Shown here: one piece after another, positions 38,440 to 52,190 of the stretch | Layout of the letters: each line of letters begins with the position of its first letter | Position numbering within the stretch: the stretch's first letter is position 1 | Assembly (NCBI GenBank): GCA_021397835.1 | Contig: JAJFZO010000609.1 | Location: 1,924,501-1,988,500, forward strand | DNA: 64,000 nt | Direction of reading: 5' to 3' | Origin: Moringa oleifera | Taxonomy: Eukaryota > Streptophyta > Magnoliopsida > Brassicales > Moringaceae | Translations under genes and position numbers: made by a program | The notes under the pieces: model-generated | What the model was told of the DNA's origin: nothing | Seen by the model: the letters and a program-made list of their open reading frames with translations, nothing else | Database searches by the model: none

Positions 38440-39900
38440 AAAAGGTATAATATTGGCAAAGAATGTGCAATCTAAGTATGGAGATAAACTGATGCATCAT
38501 ATTCCTTATCAATCATCTTTCGAAGTCAGTTTGATGTTAAAAGAGAATGATCTTATTATCTTAAGGAAAATTGGAGATGAGGTTAATCCATCACCGAAAG
38601 AAGAATTCCAAAAGATATATAGAAACATTAGAGAATTGATCTATGTCTAAATTGATGAATCATTAATAAGAGCAGTGATGCATTTTTAGGATCCAAAATA
38701 TAAAATATTCAAATTTGAAGAGGTTAATCTCACACCTACCCTTGAAGAATGCACATCCTTACTGGGAATCAAGTCACGTAAACCTCATAAGGTCTATATT
38801 ATAAAGAATACTGCAACCCAAAAAATAAAAAAATTTATCAAGGATGTGCAAATCTCTAAAGAGGAGTTGATGAAGAAGACTAACATAAAAGGATTTGAAG
38901 ATTCTTTGAAAAAGATTACTTCCTTGGTTTGGTATAGAAGCATATTATTAAGTCGAATAGGTTAAACATCTCAGTAGTCTTGATATATGGATTATTGATT
39001 TGCCAAAAGTAATTGGATATGTTGATTTAGTTATACTAGATTTTGTGGAAATGATCGAACAAAGGGTAGATTCGGTCCAAGTTATACTTGTTGGGACTTT
39101 CAGATCTTTGTCCTATTGTAAAATCTCAGGGAAAAAAGAAAGATCATGGAGTGTCGATCTTATACATCTGGTTAAAAATTCATCTGGTAAGACATAAGGA
39201 GGCAGTAAAGAATAGTTTCCACTATAACCCAATCAAGGATTATGCAAAAATGATGACTTTAAAAAAAAGATGTTATTTGAGTGGTTTCTGGTGCTCTATA
39301 CTCTAAAAGAAATAAATGTCAAGTGAATGATGCCATGGCTATCTTATGAAAAAGCTCTCGATTGATCTAAGAATTGATTTACCATAATGTTATCCAGTAT
39401 ATGGGGTTATTCTAGATATACACCTTCACTGGTTCTCTAGCGAATCAAATAATTCATCCCTGTTACTCATGACTTGGAACAAAGTGACAGTTATGTCAGC
39501 ACACTAAGATAAATAAAAAATGAACATCACAGTAGGATTAGCTTTACTATATAAAAAATAAAAACTTACTTTAGGAACTTATCTAGGATATCATCAGTGG
39601 AGGAAAAAACTTTTCAAGGGCTTACACTTACCAGCTTAGCTAGTTCAACACCAATCCGTTTTAATCCCGATCTTGATGCCTAGATCGACCTTCAAAAAAC
39701 AATGAGATCAAGATATCAAAGAATTGATAATACAAAAAGATATACTAGAGAGGAGAATGAGATGTCAAAATATGAGGCCACAATTCAAGATTAGGTAATT
39801 GATAAACTGAAACAAGAGTAAGATTAAGCCAAGGAAGAAGTAAAGTCTCTGAAGAGGAGGATAAAATTTTAATGATAACCAATCACTTATCCTTAAACTA
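38440..39900 (+). pseudogene. DUF7745-type gag-like relic of a gypsy (Tat/Ogre-like) element
   Basis: Plus-strand fragments follow the order of the plant transposon-associated domain annotated as DUF7745: FQKIYRNIRELIYV (38600), then a decayed MHFxDPKYKIFKFEEVNLTP (38678-38735), TLEECTSLLGI, then VIGYVDLVILDF (39009), TFRSLSYCK, and IYIWLKIHLV in another frame. Several stops and a frame change near 39150 break it. A Lys/Glu-rich segment at 39720-39870 resembles the coiled coil that follows this domain. Confidence 0.6.
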
Positions 39901-39999
39901 ATGTGGTTATTTAAGTGTGAAGCATTCAATGTATTAAGAAGTCAAATCATGAGGAAGAAATTAAACAAAATAGGACATCAAACTCAAGTGAAGAAAGAA

Positions 40000-41160
40000 G
40001 AAGTTAGAACCTATGTAGGATTAGACTTTACTTTCAATTGTAATGCTTTGATTATAATTGCTTAAATAGATGGATGATCACACATATACTTCATGCATGT
40101 TTTTCAAATAAACTTCAACTCAAAACTCATGTTTTGATGAATGTTTCAAAAACAAACTATAAAAAAACTTTTCAAATTGATCCCACCTTGATAAAAATAT
40201 CTTTAAAAAAAGTTGAAAAGGGATCTAAGAGATAGGATAACATGGTAAGGTGAAGAAAAGATAAAGCGATACTACCGAGATTGGGCAATAATACCACAAG
40301 GCATCATTACCAGCCTAGGAGTGGTACTACCATAAACACTACTATTCGAGGTGGTACTACCGCTTGGTGATAGTAACAAGGGAGAGTTTATATGCCTTCG
40401 GCTTGGCTTAAGCAGTATTGTCATTATCTAACGACACTTTGCTAAGCAATACTACCAAGCAATGCTTCGTATTGTCAGAAACACTTCTATCTAAAGTGAT
40501 ATTATCAGTCTGAAATGTTAACACCGTTTGAATTCAAATTTTATGATTATATGCTATTTAAAGTGATGTTATCGGCTCTTTGGTGGTACTATGGTGCGAC
40601 ATCTCAAAAAGTGTGTTTTCATGAGTAACAACTATATTTTAAAATTTGGATATAAATAGTTTTTTTAAAATTCAAAAACACACTTCTTTCTCACGCATTA
40701 TCATATTGATTGCTCAAAAATCATTGCTAGCATTTGAAAAATCATCCATCTTTGAGCTAACCTTTGAGATATCTTGAACTTCATTATGATTACTCTACTT
40801 TGTGTGAGAATTTTTTATTGTATAAACCATTTATCATTTCGGTGAGATTTGAGTATTAAGATATGGGATCACTTTTTCTAAAAGATCTTAGTAAAGGAAA
40901 GTTTTATTTATTTTTATTTTTTTAAAAAAGAGATATAATGAAATCTTCAAGTGTGGCTTGAAGTCATAGACATAGGCAAGTGTTCGCTGAACCATGTTAA
41001 ATTTTATGTTTGCTCTTTTTATCCTTTTTTTAAAAAAATTTCTATAGTTATATTGTTAAATATATTATTATGGTAGCTAAATCATTACATGAAAGTTTGA
41101 AACCTTGTTGTAAAAACAAAAAAATTTAAAATACCTAATTCACTCCCTTTTTAGGTCATT
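40000..41160 (+). repeat. LTR-like region of a SIRE/Maximus-type copia element
   Basis: It contains repeated GTGGTACTACC-like words (40260-40600) and ends AAATACCTAATTCACTCCCT near 41145. Both features are shared with the 3' LTR at 45464-46487 (GGTACCATCATGG, AAATACTTAATTTACTCTCC). The left boundary is not defined. The reverse transcriptase relic starts almost directly after it, so gag, protease and integrase appear to have been deleted. Confidence 0.45.
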
Positions 41161-41194
41161 TACTTATGGCCAATAAAAGATTTACTTTTAATAT

Positions 41195-42085
41195 AAATAT
41201 ATGTGGGTGATATAATCTTTGGAGCTGTTAAAGTAAATTTATGTGATGAATTTACTAAATGCATGTATGAAAAATTTAAAATAAGTATGACGGTGAGCTC
41301 CAATTCTTTCTTAGGTTGTAAATCAAATGACTATAAAGCGAAATCTACATTAACTAAAGTAAGTACACTAGAGACCTACTTAAACACTTTGGTATAGATA
41401 AAGAAAGTCATCATAGATGTTCCATGAGAACAAAAATAAAATTAAATAATGATGAAATGACAAAAATGTAAAAACTACTTTATATAGGGGAGTGATAAGG
41501 TCTTTCTTATATTTAATGACTAGTAAACCCGATATCTTGTTTAGTGTATGCTTGTGTAAAGGTAACAAGTTAATGCTAAAGAGTCTCACCTTAAGGCATA
41601 AGAAAAGATTCTTGGATATCTTAAAAGGATAGTAGATTTGGAATTATGGTATTCTAAAAGTACTAGCTTTGATCCAGTTAGCTACTTGAATGTGGATTAT
41701 GTCGAGTGTGTAGTAGACTATAGTGGCATAAATGGAATATGACATTTCTTAAAGTCATCTTCAATCTCCTGGTTCAGAAAAAAGTAAAATTTGATTGCTT
41801 TATCCACTAAGAAAGCTAAGTATAGAGCTATTACAATCAATTATGAACCAATACTTTGAATGAAGCAAACTTTAAGAGATTATGGACTATAATATAATAG
41901 AATACCTATTAGATGTGACAATACTAGTACTATTACCATGTCCAAAAATCTAGTCTAGTATTTATGCACTAAGCATATTAAAATTAGACATCATTTCTTA
42001 TGTAATCATATTCAAAAGGGACACATGGCCTTAAAATTTATAGTTACTGGAAATCAATTAAAAGATATTTTACAAAATGGCTAAA
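41195..42085 (+). pseudogene. SIRE-type copia reverse transcriptase/RNase H relic
   Basis: The frame opens near VGDIIFGAVKVNLCDEFTK, a copia YVDDIIFG box with Tyr-Val-Asp partly mutated. Next come FLGCKSN, a decayed KESHL..A..ILGYLK stretch (41570-41640) and KQTLRDYGL (41860-41890). Last are CDN.S.I..SKN (41915-41955) and a HIKIRHHFL-like block (41965-42000) ending in VTGNQL (42045-42060). This is the usual RT thumb to RNase H series of the SIRE/Maximus lineage. Many stops are present. Confidence 0.75.
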
Positions 42086-42128
42086 GAAGAGAGATTTATA
42101 AAAATTAGAAGACAGTTAGGTATGAGAT

Positions 42129-42132
<4 letters not shown>

Positions 42133-42160
<28 letters not shown>
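42133..42160. repeat. (TA)14 microsatellite
   Basis: Pure TA dinucleotide run just downstream of the SIRE-type RNase H relic. Confidence 0.9.
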
Positions 42161-42164
<4 letters not shown>

Positions 42165-42689
42165 GGGTTTGTATCATATAGTTAAGTCTATCAAGTTATC
42201 AAATGCAAAGATTAAAATAATTTGCTTAACTTCTTAGAAAGTCATTTGAATTTATTATAATAAATGATTGAAATGGAGTTTAAACTATTTTTGTAAATAA
42301 AATTTTTTTTAGATGTTTAACAGAATTGATTGGAAACAAAATTAAATGAAGGAAAAACATAAGTTAGAGAGCTATAGGATCCATGCGTTATGGTACCATC
42401 ATCAGTGGTAGGGCCTTACACTGTATCATCGTGCCCAACAATGAGTTGAATGGTAATACCGAGTTACCCTTGTGGTATTATTACACCGTCGGGTATGTAA
42501 AGGCCTTTTGCTTTTTCCTAAATCAAAAACCCTACTTCGTCTTCTCTTACTTTTTCTCTCTAGATTTAAATCTTTACCCTAATTTCTTGTTTAAATTTTC
42601 ATTAATCTCTTCTAAATTTCTCATTTTCAGTCTCAAGTTAACCCTTATTACTAAACTTTAAGCATAGATTTAACTTATTTTGTCCGAAA

Positions 42690-43840
42690 TGGTGCGAAAA
42701 AAAAACATAGCCTCTCATCGATATTGGAACTAGGGTTACAAGAAAGAAGAGGCAAGTACCTTTTCATCAAACCCTTAATCTAGAACTGATAGACATGATT
42801 TATAGGGAGTTTTCAAAGATGATGCTTGCAAAAATGCGTGTACTAGAATTTTTAATTAGAAAAAGATAAAAATAAGTATAACATTTGATTTTGATAACTT
42901 ATAGTCATTAAATCTTAGGATGGTGATTAGTGCTCAAGGATGGCAATTTGTGTTTGAGATTAATCCTAAACTTCCTAAGCAATTTTTTGCTAACGAGTTT
43001 CAATAATGGTACAAACATTATATAGAGCAAAGTCGATTATCATGACCTAGCTCAAATTATAGGCATTTTTTATGAAAGAAAATGTAAGTTTGTTAGTGCT
43101 AACACTCCTTTGATTGCCCAACAAACTACAATGACATTGTTGAGTCTTTAAGTGAATATCCTGAACCTAACAAAACTCAAGGAATAAAGATATTTCTTAG
43201 AGTCTCAGCTAGGATTTTGCAATCACTTTCATCATTCTACTTACAAGTGGTCATAAAGACTCCATTACTACCATGGATGCATATATAATGCTTTAAGTGT
43301 TTAACAGGATCCCTTGCAACTTAGCATTCATTATGTTCAATCACGTACACAAGTACATAATACTTTGATTAACAAGCATGTGAAGCTTTCTTTCCCACAC
43401 GAGAATGTCTTCATAAGGATCTTTAGACACTTTATGGCACATTTTCCTTATTCTTTAGAAAAGGTTAAAATGAAAGCCTAAAACCTTGTTAATAAGAAGA
43501 TTCTTAAGCACATGCATTCAATTTAAAAAGTGAGAGGCATGTGGATTAATACTCTTAAACCATCATCTAAAAAGAAACCTCCATTAAGGGCTAAGAGATG
43601 GGGATGAGAAAGATTAAGAAAATGAATAGGGTAATGAGATCAACATAAATGTAAAAGGTGAGTATAAGGAAGCAAAAGAAAATGAAGATAAAGGTGAGGA
43701 GTATCACTTGAAGGACTAAATAATAAAATAGATTATTTAACTATCCAAGTAAAAGATGTAGGTGCTCTAATGGACATAAAATTGACCCTCTTAAAGTTTT
43801 AAAAGAGTTGATTATCGGTGAGTATGAACCAGATTGAGGA
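42690..43840 (+). pseudogene. Possible envelope-like/plant-transposon-protein relic
   Basis: Starting at an ATG at 42690 (MVRKK), stop-ridden plus-strand fragments such as QGWQFVFEINPKLPKQFFAN (42930-42990) and SSFYLQVVIKTPLLPWMH (43235-43285) recall the extra ORF found downstream of pol in SIRE elements. The match is weak and from memory. Its position between the RNase H relic and the 3' LTR supports the assignment more than the sequence does. Confidence 0.3.
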
Positions 43841-44206
43841 CCTTCTTTGTAGTCACTTTTTTTTACCATGAGATTGAATTCCTCTTGATCATTTATCTTT
43901 TAAATGTACATCTTAAAATGGAACTAATTCTATTTTTTTTTTTTAAATTTTCATGTTAACCTTACACTCATGCTCAAGTGTAAAGCATCACTTAGAAGCC
44001 ATGAAAAAAAAAATTAATATTGGTTGGATGCTAGATGAGGATCTTGACAAGCCAATATACTCTTTTATGAATGCTTTTACTTGCTTTAGAATGAATGAAA
44101 TATTATTTTTTCTTTTAGGTATCAAATGTGTTTGCGGGTATATTTATTTGTTTTTCTTTTATCTAATTCTCTTGAAGCTTATTATGTGGAAAATGATTAG
44201 AAGAGT

Positions 44207-44208
<2 letters not shown>

Positions 44209-44250
<42 letters not shown>
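44209..44250. repeat. (TA)n microsatellite, about 42 bp
   Basis: Pure TA run within the SIRE-type element interior. It gives rise to a meaningless Ile-Tyr repeat frame. Confidence 0.9.
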
Positions 44251-44253
<3 letters not shown>

Positions 44254-44802
44254 ATACAAGCTGCATGGAATGAGATTAACCAAGCCTAGATTAAGGATGA
44301 ATGAAATCATTTTTTCGCATACATATTAATGATTGTGTTCCTTATACTTTCTTGGAACTTGAATGGAAGAAAATTGTTTTGAGATTCAATATTACTAGCT
44401 TCTAGGTAGAATATATATCTTGAGGTATTTCTCTTTAATGATTGAATTATAGTTTAGTTTGACAAAGAAGTTGTGAAGGGGCACGTATAAATCATAATTG
44501 ATATTTCCATTCTTTTACACATGGTTGGTATTTGTTTTGGCATGCATTCTTGAGGCTTAAAAGTTTTGATTTGGATGATTAACTATGGGGAATGCTATTT
44601 CTTTTGCCTTCAACTAAATGAATGAACATGGTATTGCAAAAACAAAGGGAAGATTTTATCCATTTTTAATTATGAATATTTATCTTTTCTCAGATTTTAA
44701 GTCTCTAGGGCAACATGAGCTTAAGGGGAGTTTATGTTGAATATTTTTACGGATTTTATGTTTTCGCTCTGAACTTACTAAAAATCTCTCAAATGTATTA
44801 GA

Positions 44803-44980
44803 GGGAAGACTAAACATATATTCTAGTGGCCAATTCGAATCGTGGCTAAACTAATCTGTATTTAGGTATAATAATCCACGTATGCGTATTAAGGGGAAGA
44901 CTAAACATATATTCTAGTGGCCAATTCGAATGGTGGCTAAACAAATCTGTATTTAGGTATAATAATCCACGTATGGGAGA
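44803..44980. repeat. Recent 91-bp tandem duplication
   Basis: GGGAAGACTAAACATATATT at 44803 recurs exactly 91 bp later at 44894. The copies differ at only a few positions (for example CGAATCGTGG against CGAATGGTGG). This is much less divergence than in the surrounding retroelement, so the duplication is young. No gene is involved. Confidence 0.85.
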
Positions 44981-45463
44981 GATTCTTAATAAAGTTTGGA
45001 ATCTCCTTGCTTTCAAAACATCTATATGATCTTTAACATGTCTCTTGAAAGGAACAATTTTAAACTTGCTCAAGCCTTGGTGCCATGGTCTCTTTAAGAC
45101 ATATTTTGGCTCATCTAACCTATATTGACATGCCTTACACTCTTTTAGACTCTCTTTTGTTAATGTCGAAAGGAAGATAAAATATAAAGATGGCAAAATG
45201 CATAACAAATAACAAAGTTTATTTTAAATATTGGTGGCATTATGCATAACATAAATTTTCTCTTTCAAATATTGGTAGGATAATGCATAAGTATAATACT
45301 TATTATGAGGAAGAATATGCAAAAACAACATAATGCAAAATGTTTAACAAGATTTGTCAAATTATAGTGTAACTACTTATTTTCGTGATTACATGAACTT
45401 TAAGCTTGTTGCATGTTTTATCTCTTTAGAAAGAGTGTTTATCATTATCAAAACAAGGGAGAT

Positions 45464-46487
45464 TGTGAGCCTCATGGTCTCACATGGTTAAACATGTATG
45501 CTAGTTTTGATAATGATAAACAGTCTTAAACACTAATCGTTTAAGTGAGTGTTACAATATTTAGAGATGAAAAGACCCAAAAAGCATATGATGCATGTAT
45601 TAAAGTCTTTGGAATAAAAAGAATAAAAAGGTAAGTAGTTTAGGAGTTTTAAAAGTTGAAAGAACTTAGAATTCTAAGCTTACTTGTAAATCTCTTAACT
45701 TAAATGCTCAATGGATAGTTTAGTGCATGCTTGAGAATAAAACATTTTCATCAAAAAGAATCATGGGCCTTAAAGAGTTTTTCTAGCATTTTACGAATCT
45801 TTAAGCTTACAAGATAGCATTTTACTAATAATAATTGAAGAGTTACTCTCATGAGAAACACACTGGCACCTTATTAGCAGTATTTACTGCAGTATCAGCA
45901 CACTGGGCTAGGGTACCATCATGGTAATAAGATAAAATTTAAAATTTTGTGTTTAACAACTTTAAGTCGTGGTACCACCATATCAATAGGCTCTTTGACT
46001 TAAAAACTTTTTCTTTTGTGTCTAACGAATCTATTTTTCAAAAAAGGGAATAAAAAGGTTAAAAAATAATTCTCAACAACTTTGTGCATTTGGAGAGCCT
46101 AGGATTCGCTTTGTTTTAAAGTTTTTAACTTCATCTCATCTATTAAGCATTATAGAAAATAAACATTTGAGATTATGGTTTATAGTGAGAGGATTCACCA
46201 TTTGTAAAGAAGCTTGATTTGGAAAAGTTAAGGTTTACTTCATAGAATTTAATGGAGAATCTCAAGCAAATTGCTTGGAGGAGTTAACATAAGGTGAAAG
46301 AGCCGAAACTATGTGAAATCTTGTGTTTGCTTTCTCTAACCCCTTTATTTAATTTTTACTCTTTTACTTATTAATTTCCTCTTGTGTGATTGTTAAATTT
46401 AAGCAAAAAATTTGAAATCTAGCTGTATAAATACCAAACAAAAAAGAATTAAAAATACTTAATTTACTCTCCTTCTTGTGTTGTCTT
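45464..46487 (+). repeat. 3' LTR of the SIRE-like copia element
   Basis: It is preceded by a purine-rich tract AAACAAGGGAGAT, the typical SIRE polypurine tract. The LTR then starts TGTGAGCCTCATGG and runs about 1.02 kb, ending at CTTCTTGTGTTGTCT, close to the TCTTGTGTTGTCA end known for this lineage. Internal GGTACCATCATGG words match the LTR-like region at 40-41.2 kb. The terminal dinucleotide appears mutated. Confidence 0.6.
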
Positions 46488-47599
46488 AAGTAAACCTTCA
46501 TTTTTGTGGTTGATTACCATGAGAAAATTGTTGATTTATAAAAGATTACAGGAATTGTGGTGAATCAATCACAGTGGGTTGGGTTGTCATTAGTGAAAGT
46601 AAGGGCAGGGGTGAAAGGGTTTGGTGGTCACTAATCTCACGATAGGGAGAGGTTTGATTGGCTAAGCTAATAACGGTACTGTGGCAATTATCATTAGGAT
46701 AAACAAGGTATAAACTAGGGATATATTTGTGTTTAGTTACAAATTGAATGAGAAGAAAAATTACTTGAAAATAAATACTGGCCCATTCAATGGTTTGATC
46801 AAGACATCACTACAAGAAAATTTAAAAATAGCAATAAACAACATTAGTTTCTAAATAATGATATATTATTGATAAAATCGCTTCAAAATAAAAAATTTCA
46901 CATGATTAACTGATTAAACATCCATTGTTAACTTTTATTTTAATTACTTTATACTATTATTTTAGGCCTATTAGTGGACAATTACCTTTGGAGTTTGGGT
47001 AGCATGCATAAAACGTTAAAAAAATCATGTATTTTTTATGTATCATTGAAATTTATGTGACAATGATTTTATCTCATATTTTAACTTGTGACTATAAAAT
47101 CATTCATACCTTTGGATGTTTGCTTGATAATAAGTTATCAAGTTGTTAAAAATTTCAAGAAGCAAGTTATTGGGAACTAGTTTATAACTAATAAAGAAAC
47201 AAAAACATTAGTAGATTAGATCGTCAATGAATATGAATGTATTTCAAGCTTGCAAATGAATTATTAAATTAAGAATTTTTAGGTGGAATAGAATAGTTTA
47301 TTCAATTTTCTTATAGTCAATAGGTGTTCATGGATTAAAATAAGATAAGGTGTCCATGTAATAAAAAAAAGTGTCAAAACCGTTCGATATAAGACTGTTG
47401 ATGTGATTAAATATCATTTGACTAAATATGATTTTGTACTAGAATATTATGTTTAGAATTATCGTGAAAAAAACAATGATTGTTCTAATTATGAGGCAAT
47501 TAAATATTATATCGGAGAAGAAACTGCCACTGTGCATGAATATTCAATACATACCAAACAATTATAATAGATGCAGCTAGTCCAGAATTTAATTCGAAA

Positions 47600-50500
47600 C
47601 ATATGGAACCATCCTCCAATCCGGATGCCCAATGTTTTTATGATATATTGATTGCTGTTAATCAATAGTTATAGGATGGTGTCAAAATCATTCAAAATTG
47701 TTTGTTGTTGCTAGAATGTTGAATGTAAAGTTAAAACACCATATTTATGAAAGGTACTACGATGATATTTACCAATTAATGAAAGAGATGATGCTAGTTG
47801 ATAATGTCATGACTAAAAATTTTTACTGTACAAAAAAACAATGCCTGCAAGGTATGAGTTCATTAGTTGAAAAGATCTACTTTTATAACAATGGTTCTGT
47901 TATATACTGGGGCAAGGATAGTGGTCTAAGTTGTGGTAAGTTTTGTAATCATTCGCGAAATAAGAGACAAAGACGAGGATCTGATAAATAAAAAACACTT
48001 ATTTCATACAAGAAGATGTATTATTTTTCAGTTAGTCTATATTTACAAAGACTATATGAATTAGAAGCCATGGCAAAGAATATGAGATAGCATATAAAAC
48101 ACAAGATTAAAGACGTTTTCATGTGTCATTACTTTGATTCTCTTATTTAGATACATTTTAATCAATCCCGTCTATTTTTGCTTCTAAACATAGGAATGTC
48201 AGAATTGGTTGGAACACTAATGGATTTCAACCATTCTGTCAGTCAAGATAACAATCTTTTTCATGATCAGTAATAGTCACACCATATAACTTACACCCGT
48301 AGATGTGCATGAAAGAGGAGTACATATTTCTAACTGTGATCATTCTTAGATCGAAGAATCTGAAAGATATATTAAATGTTTATTTGGAACCTTTGATAAA
48401 AGAGTTACAAATCTTATGGGATGTTGGGGCTGCCCACATATGATATCATTTTCAAATAAAATTTCATCATGAAAGTTGCTCTAATGTAGACCATTATTGA
48501 CTTTCTTACCTACTCGGTGTTGTCTAGCTAGAGTACATCAAGAAGACTGATTTGTCTTTATTATAGAGAAGATTGAAATGCATTTACCCTTTTCAACGGA
48601 CCTAAGCAGTCTTGATTTGATAACTATTATAAGTTCTTATAGGAAGATCATTCATATCAGAGAAATAAATTTGCATTCATTAATAATATAATATTGAAAA
48701 GAGTAGCTCCTCTTATTAAATCTACTATGAATTGTTGCATGAAATAAATCAATGAAAACTTTAAAAACTTATAAAAGCTGGACATGATCAAATAAATGGT
48801 CTTATTTGCAAGACATACAGTTGGAGGAAACGAAGTATATTTTGGGATCAACCTTATTAGAGTACCAACTTAATACGACACAACCTCTATGTCATGCACA
48901 TAGAAAAAAAATATTTTTGATACCGTGTTTAACATAATCAAGAATGTGAAAGAAAAAACAAAAAATAATGTAAAGTCACGAGAAGACTTGAAAACATTTT
49001 GTAGACACCCTGAGTTAGTGAAGAATATAGCAACTGAGAAATATCCTAAAGTTTATGACATCCTTGACAAAGTAAATAGAGAAATATTGTGTGAGTGGGT
49101 GAAGAATTTAAGAAAACATGAGCTGTTCAGGATGAAATGTCGTGACTATCATGTTTTTATGCTGTGATTAGTACCCATCACATTTTGTGAGCTGTTACCA
49201 ACTAATGTATGGCAGACACTATAAAATGAAATGATTGAGAATGATATCCCTACAATTTTATGTAAACTCAAGCATATATTTTTCTTAAGCTTCTTTAACT
49301 TAACGGAACATTTTTTGATGTACTTGGCTTATAAAGCAAAGATAGCTAGTCAGTGCTATATCGATGAATGTATCCATTTGAAAGGTAACAATTGTAATTT
49401 GATATAATTAATTTTTCATTTCAATCACTTGATCATTTATTTAAATCATTTAATTATTTCATCATCCTCAATTGACATTTTAGGTACTTACGAAAGTTTA
49501 AAAACAATGTTAAAAGTAAAGTAAAAGTGGAAGGATCGATATGCAATGCATAGCTGGTTGAAGAAGTAGCATCGTTTTATTTATATTATTTTGAGTCACA
49601 TGTTAACACTCGACATTGAAGAGTGCCATTGAATAATACCAGTGATTATGATTCAGATGAGCATGAAAAAAATCTATTGACCTTTAAACATCTTGGTCAG
49701 GTATTTAAAAAACAAAAATCTAGATATTTGAGAGAGCAAAAATATCAAACCGCTTATACATATATTTTGTTAAACTGTTATGAAGTTGAACCGTTCATAA
49801 AGTACGTATTTCATCTCTCAATCATAATAATTCACTTAGCCATTCACACAAAAAATCTTCTTTTCAAAGTATTATCTTTTTAAAACTAATATTTTATGAG
49901 ATTTATATTTCTCAATTGCGTGAACAACATCCACGCATAACTGATCGTGAGGTTGACACTCATTTAAAGCTTCAATTTTCTAATTAGTTCAATATATACA
50001 TGTGCATTTATAATTTACACTTTTGAATTATAAATCATTTTTTAGTAAATATATATAGTCAAATGGTTAATTTTTAATGTTTACAGGCATATAACCTACT
50101 AAACTTTGTTGATAATAACTTTATCAAGAATGTTATAAAAAGGTCTGTTATAATCTGTGAAGTCAAACCTAGGATACTATATCAATAGACATAAATTTTA
50201 CATTGAAAGATATGATAAAAATAGATCAATAATAAACAGTAGAGTTTGCATTAAAGGGTCTAATTATAATGCAAATAAAAGTAACTATTTCGATGTATTG
50301 GTGGAGGTGTTATAATTACAATACCTTGCATTACCGATCAAGAAAACCATTTTATTGACGTGTTAATGATTTGATTGTACATCGAATGTATACATCAAAG
50401 TACATAAATTATATAATCTAATGGATATCAATCAAACAAAAAGATTGAATAAGTATGAGCCATTTGTCTTGGCTTCACAAGCAGCTCAAGTCTATTATGT

Positions 50501-50630
50501 TCTTTATCTAAATTTAAGAAGCGATAAGCATGACTAGTGGGTTATTTGCAAAATAAAAACTTGGTCTGTCGTTGAACTTTTAGACTATAGTTTCACTAAT
50601 GGATCAGTCCAAAATGTTTCATTTTCAAGA
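47600..50630 (+). pseudogene. CACTA TNP2-like transposase relic
   Basis: 47698-47991 encodes a segment with MLVDNVMTKNFYCTKKQ and YWGKDSGLSCGKFCNH, matching the N-terminal part of plant TNP2 (DNxMPxNFYxTKKLV...YWGEDxELxxCKFCGxPRYKR). A broken central part follows (GLPTYDI.....M.ALM.TI.DF at 48420-48500), then KKNIFDTVFNIIKNVKEKTK (48907-48965). CEWVKNLRKHELFRMKCRDYHVFM lies at 49090-49165 (longer than one exon block and shown here only as an anchor: key residues CEW, LF.MK, DYHVFM). Last come the DUF4218-like AKIASQCYIDECIHLKG (49340-49390) and the C-terminal PFVLASQAAQVYYV (50460-50505). Dozens of stops and frame changes. Confidence 0.85.
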
Positions 50631-51539
50631 TGATGAAAAAGATATCCATCAAATTAAGAATGATGCGAACGATCATCTTATATCTTTAAATGATCCAAAT
50701 GGAACATTAATAAATATTGATAATGAGAAAAAAAATATGCTGAATCAATCAAATTTTGAAAGATCTTCTACTAGGAAAAAAGAAGATGGAGTGGAGAAAA
50801 AGAGGAAAAGGAACACCCTAAAGGTAATGATTAATTATATTTATTTAAAAAATTATTGTTTGAATTATTGAATATTAAATTTTAAATAACCTATATTATG
50901 AAATAGGTGTTGGTTAATTTAGTTATTCATTATATTGTATTTTCATCATATATTTTAGAAGGATTTTAGTTTAATTTTCAAGGGAGACTTTGTCGAACTT
51001 TTTATAAAACTTTAGCTATTAAACTAACTTTTATAAATATGCTTAGATGAAAGGTTGAGGGAGATGAGGTGACTCCGAATGGAGAGATGAGTACTCCAGA
51101 GGGAGAGATTCGCATATTCAGGATAATAAAGTGGATGCAGCTGCACCATCTCCATATGGAGATGATTTTACCAGCTTTACTTCATGTTCTTCTGGTTTTG
51201 TTGCTACTAAGATATCCAGCTTGGCAAGTTTGTAGAGTACAGGTAGATAACAAATTTTTATAAAAAAAATGACATATAAGTATTCATAATTAATGTTTTT
51301 CAGCACTTTGTATTATTATTTTCATAAATTTTATCAATGTTACTTACTACTTGTTATTTCATTATCTTATTTGATAGGATCGAGCCTTCATATAAATATT
51401 CAGCAAAAATTTATAGATTTTCATTATGTCTTGATATAGTATCAATTCATGTTTATTATAAAACTATTGTTGATGCTTGGTAAGTATGGTATTGAAGTTA
51501 TTTACATAAATATAAATAAAAATAATATGTTTTTTTTTC

Positions 51540-52190
51540 AAATGTAGGAGTTAGGTCGTGAGCCTACTACAATAGAACTTTTTAAACAGACCCACACTAA
51601 GAAATCTACAATGAGTTCATAGATGAAAGTATCAGACAAATTAACATAAGTTAGTTATTTTTAATATTTAATAAATAACTAAAATTATGTTATCTTTTTT
51701 ACTTCACTGTTTGGTTTAACTAACAAGTAAGTTATTAAACTACTTTATTGTAGGAATGCATCTAAGAGTTGGCTGCTTTGACTTCTTAGCCAGATGAGGG
51801 ATGTTTCGATACGCTTGAGGTAGACTACACTAAGCTTTACTATAAGAATACAAGTAGAAAGAAAAAGTGTTGGGTGTATAGGATTAGTAGTCAAGCTCGA
51901 TCATGGTATTCAGATAGTAACTCTATCAGTGGACGCTCTATTAATGACGTAACCATACAAGATATGTGCTATCGGATGAAGACTATGGAAGAGCACATGG
52001 AGTTAAAATGTAAGATTATGGAGACGCGATTGGATGAGGAATATAGGGCAAGAGAGCATGATCACTTATGTTACGAGAACGATATACAAGAATGCTTATA
52101 GAGGGAGCTTGATATGAATAAGTACATCTGTAAGATGAAGGCCTTCTTTTTAAAAAGCACACCTTCAACACCGCTTGATTCTTAGATATC
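51540..52190 (+). pseudogene. CACTA second-gene relic (plant transposase Ptta/En/Spm-like, TNPA type)
   Basis: EPTTIELFKQTHTKKS (51560-51610) matches the EPTPxELFxxTHxK motif of the plant transposase family Ptta/En/Spm (PF03004 as I know it). 51874-52101 then encodes YRISSQARSWYSDS, the equivalent of the G.GSQA...Y motif, followed by a charged helical stretch to about 52100. Stops separate the pieces. In En/Spm elements this product binds the subterminal repeats, which lie immediately downstream here. Confidence 0.7.

Noticed and set aside
43953..44273. 106-residue frame with an Ile-Tyr repeat
   Set aside because: The C-terminal half is a translated (TA)n microsatellite and the N-terminal half has no recognisable similarity.
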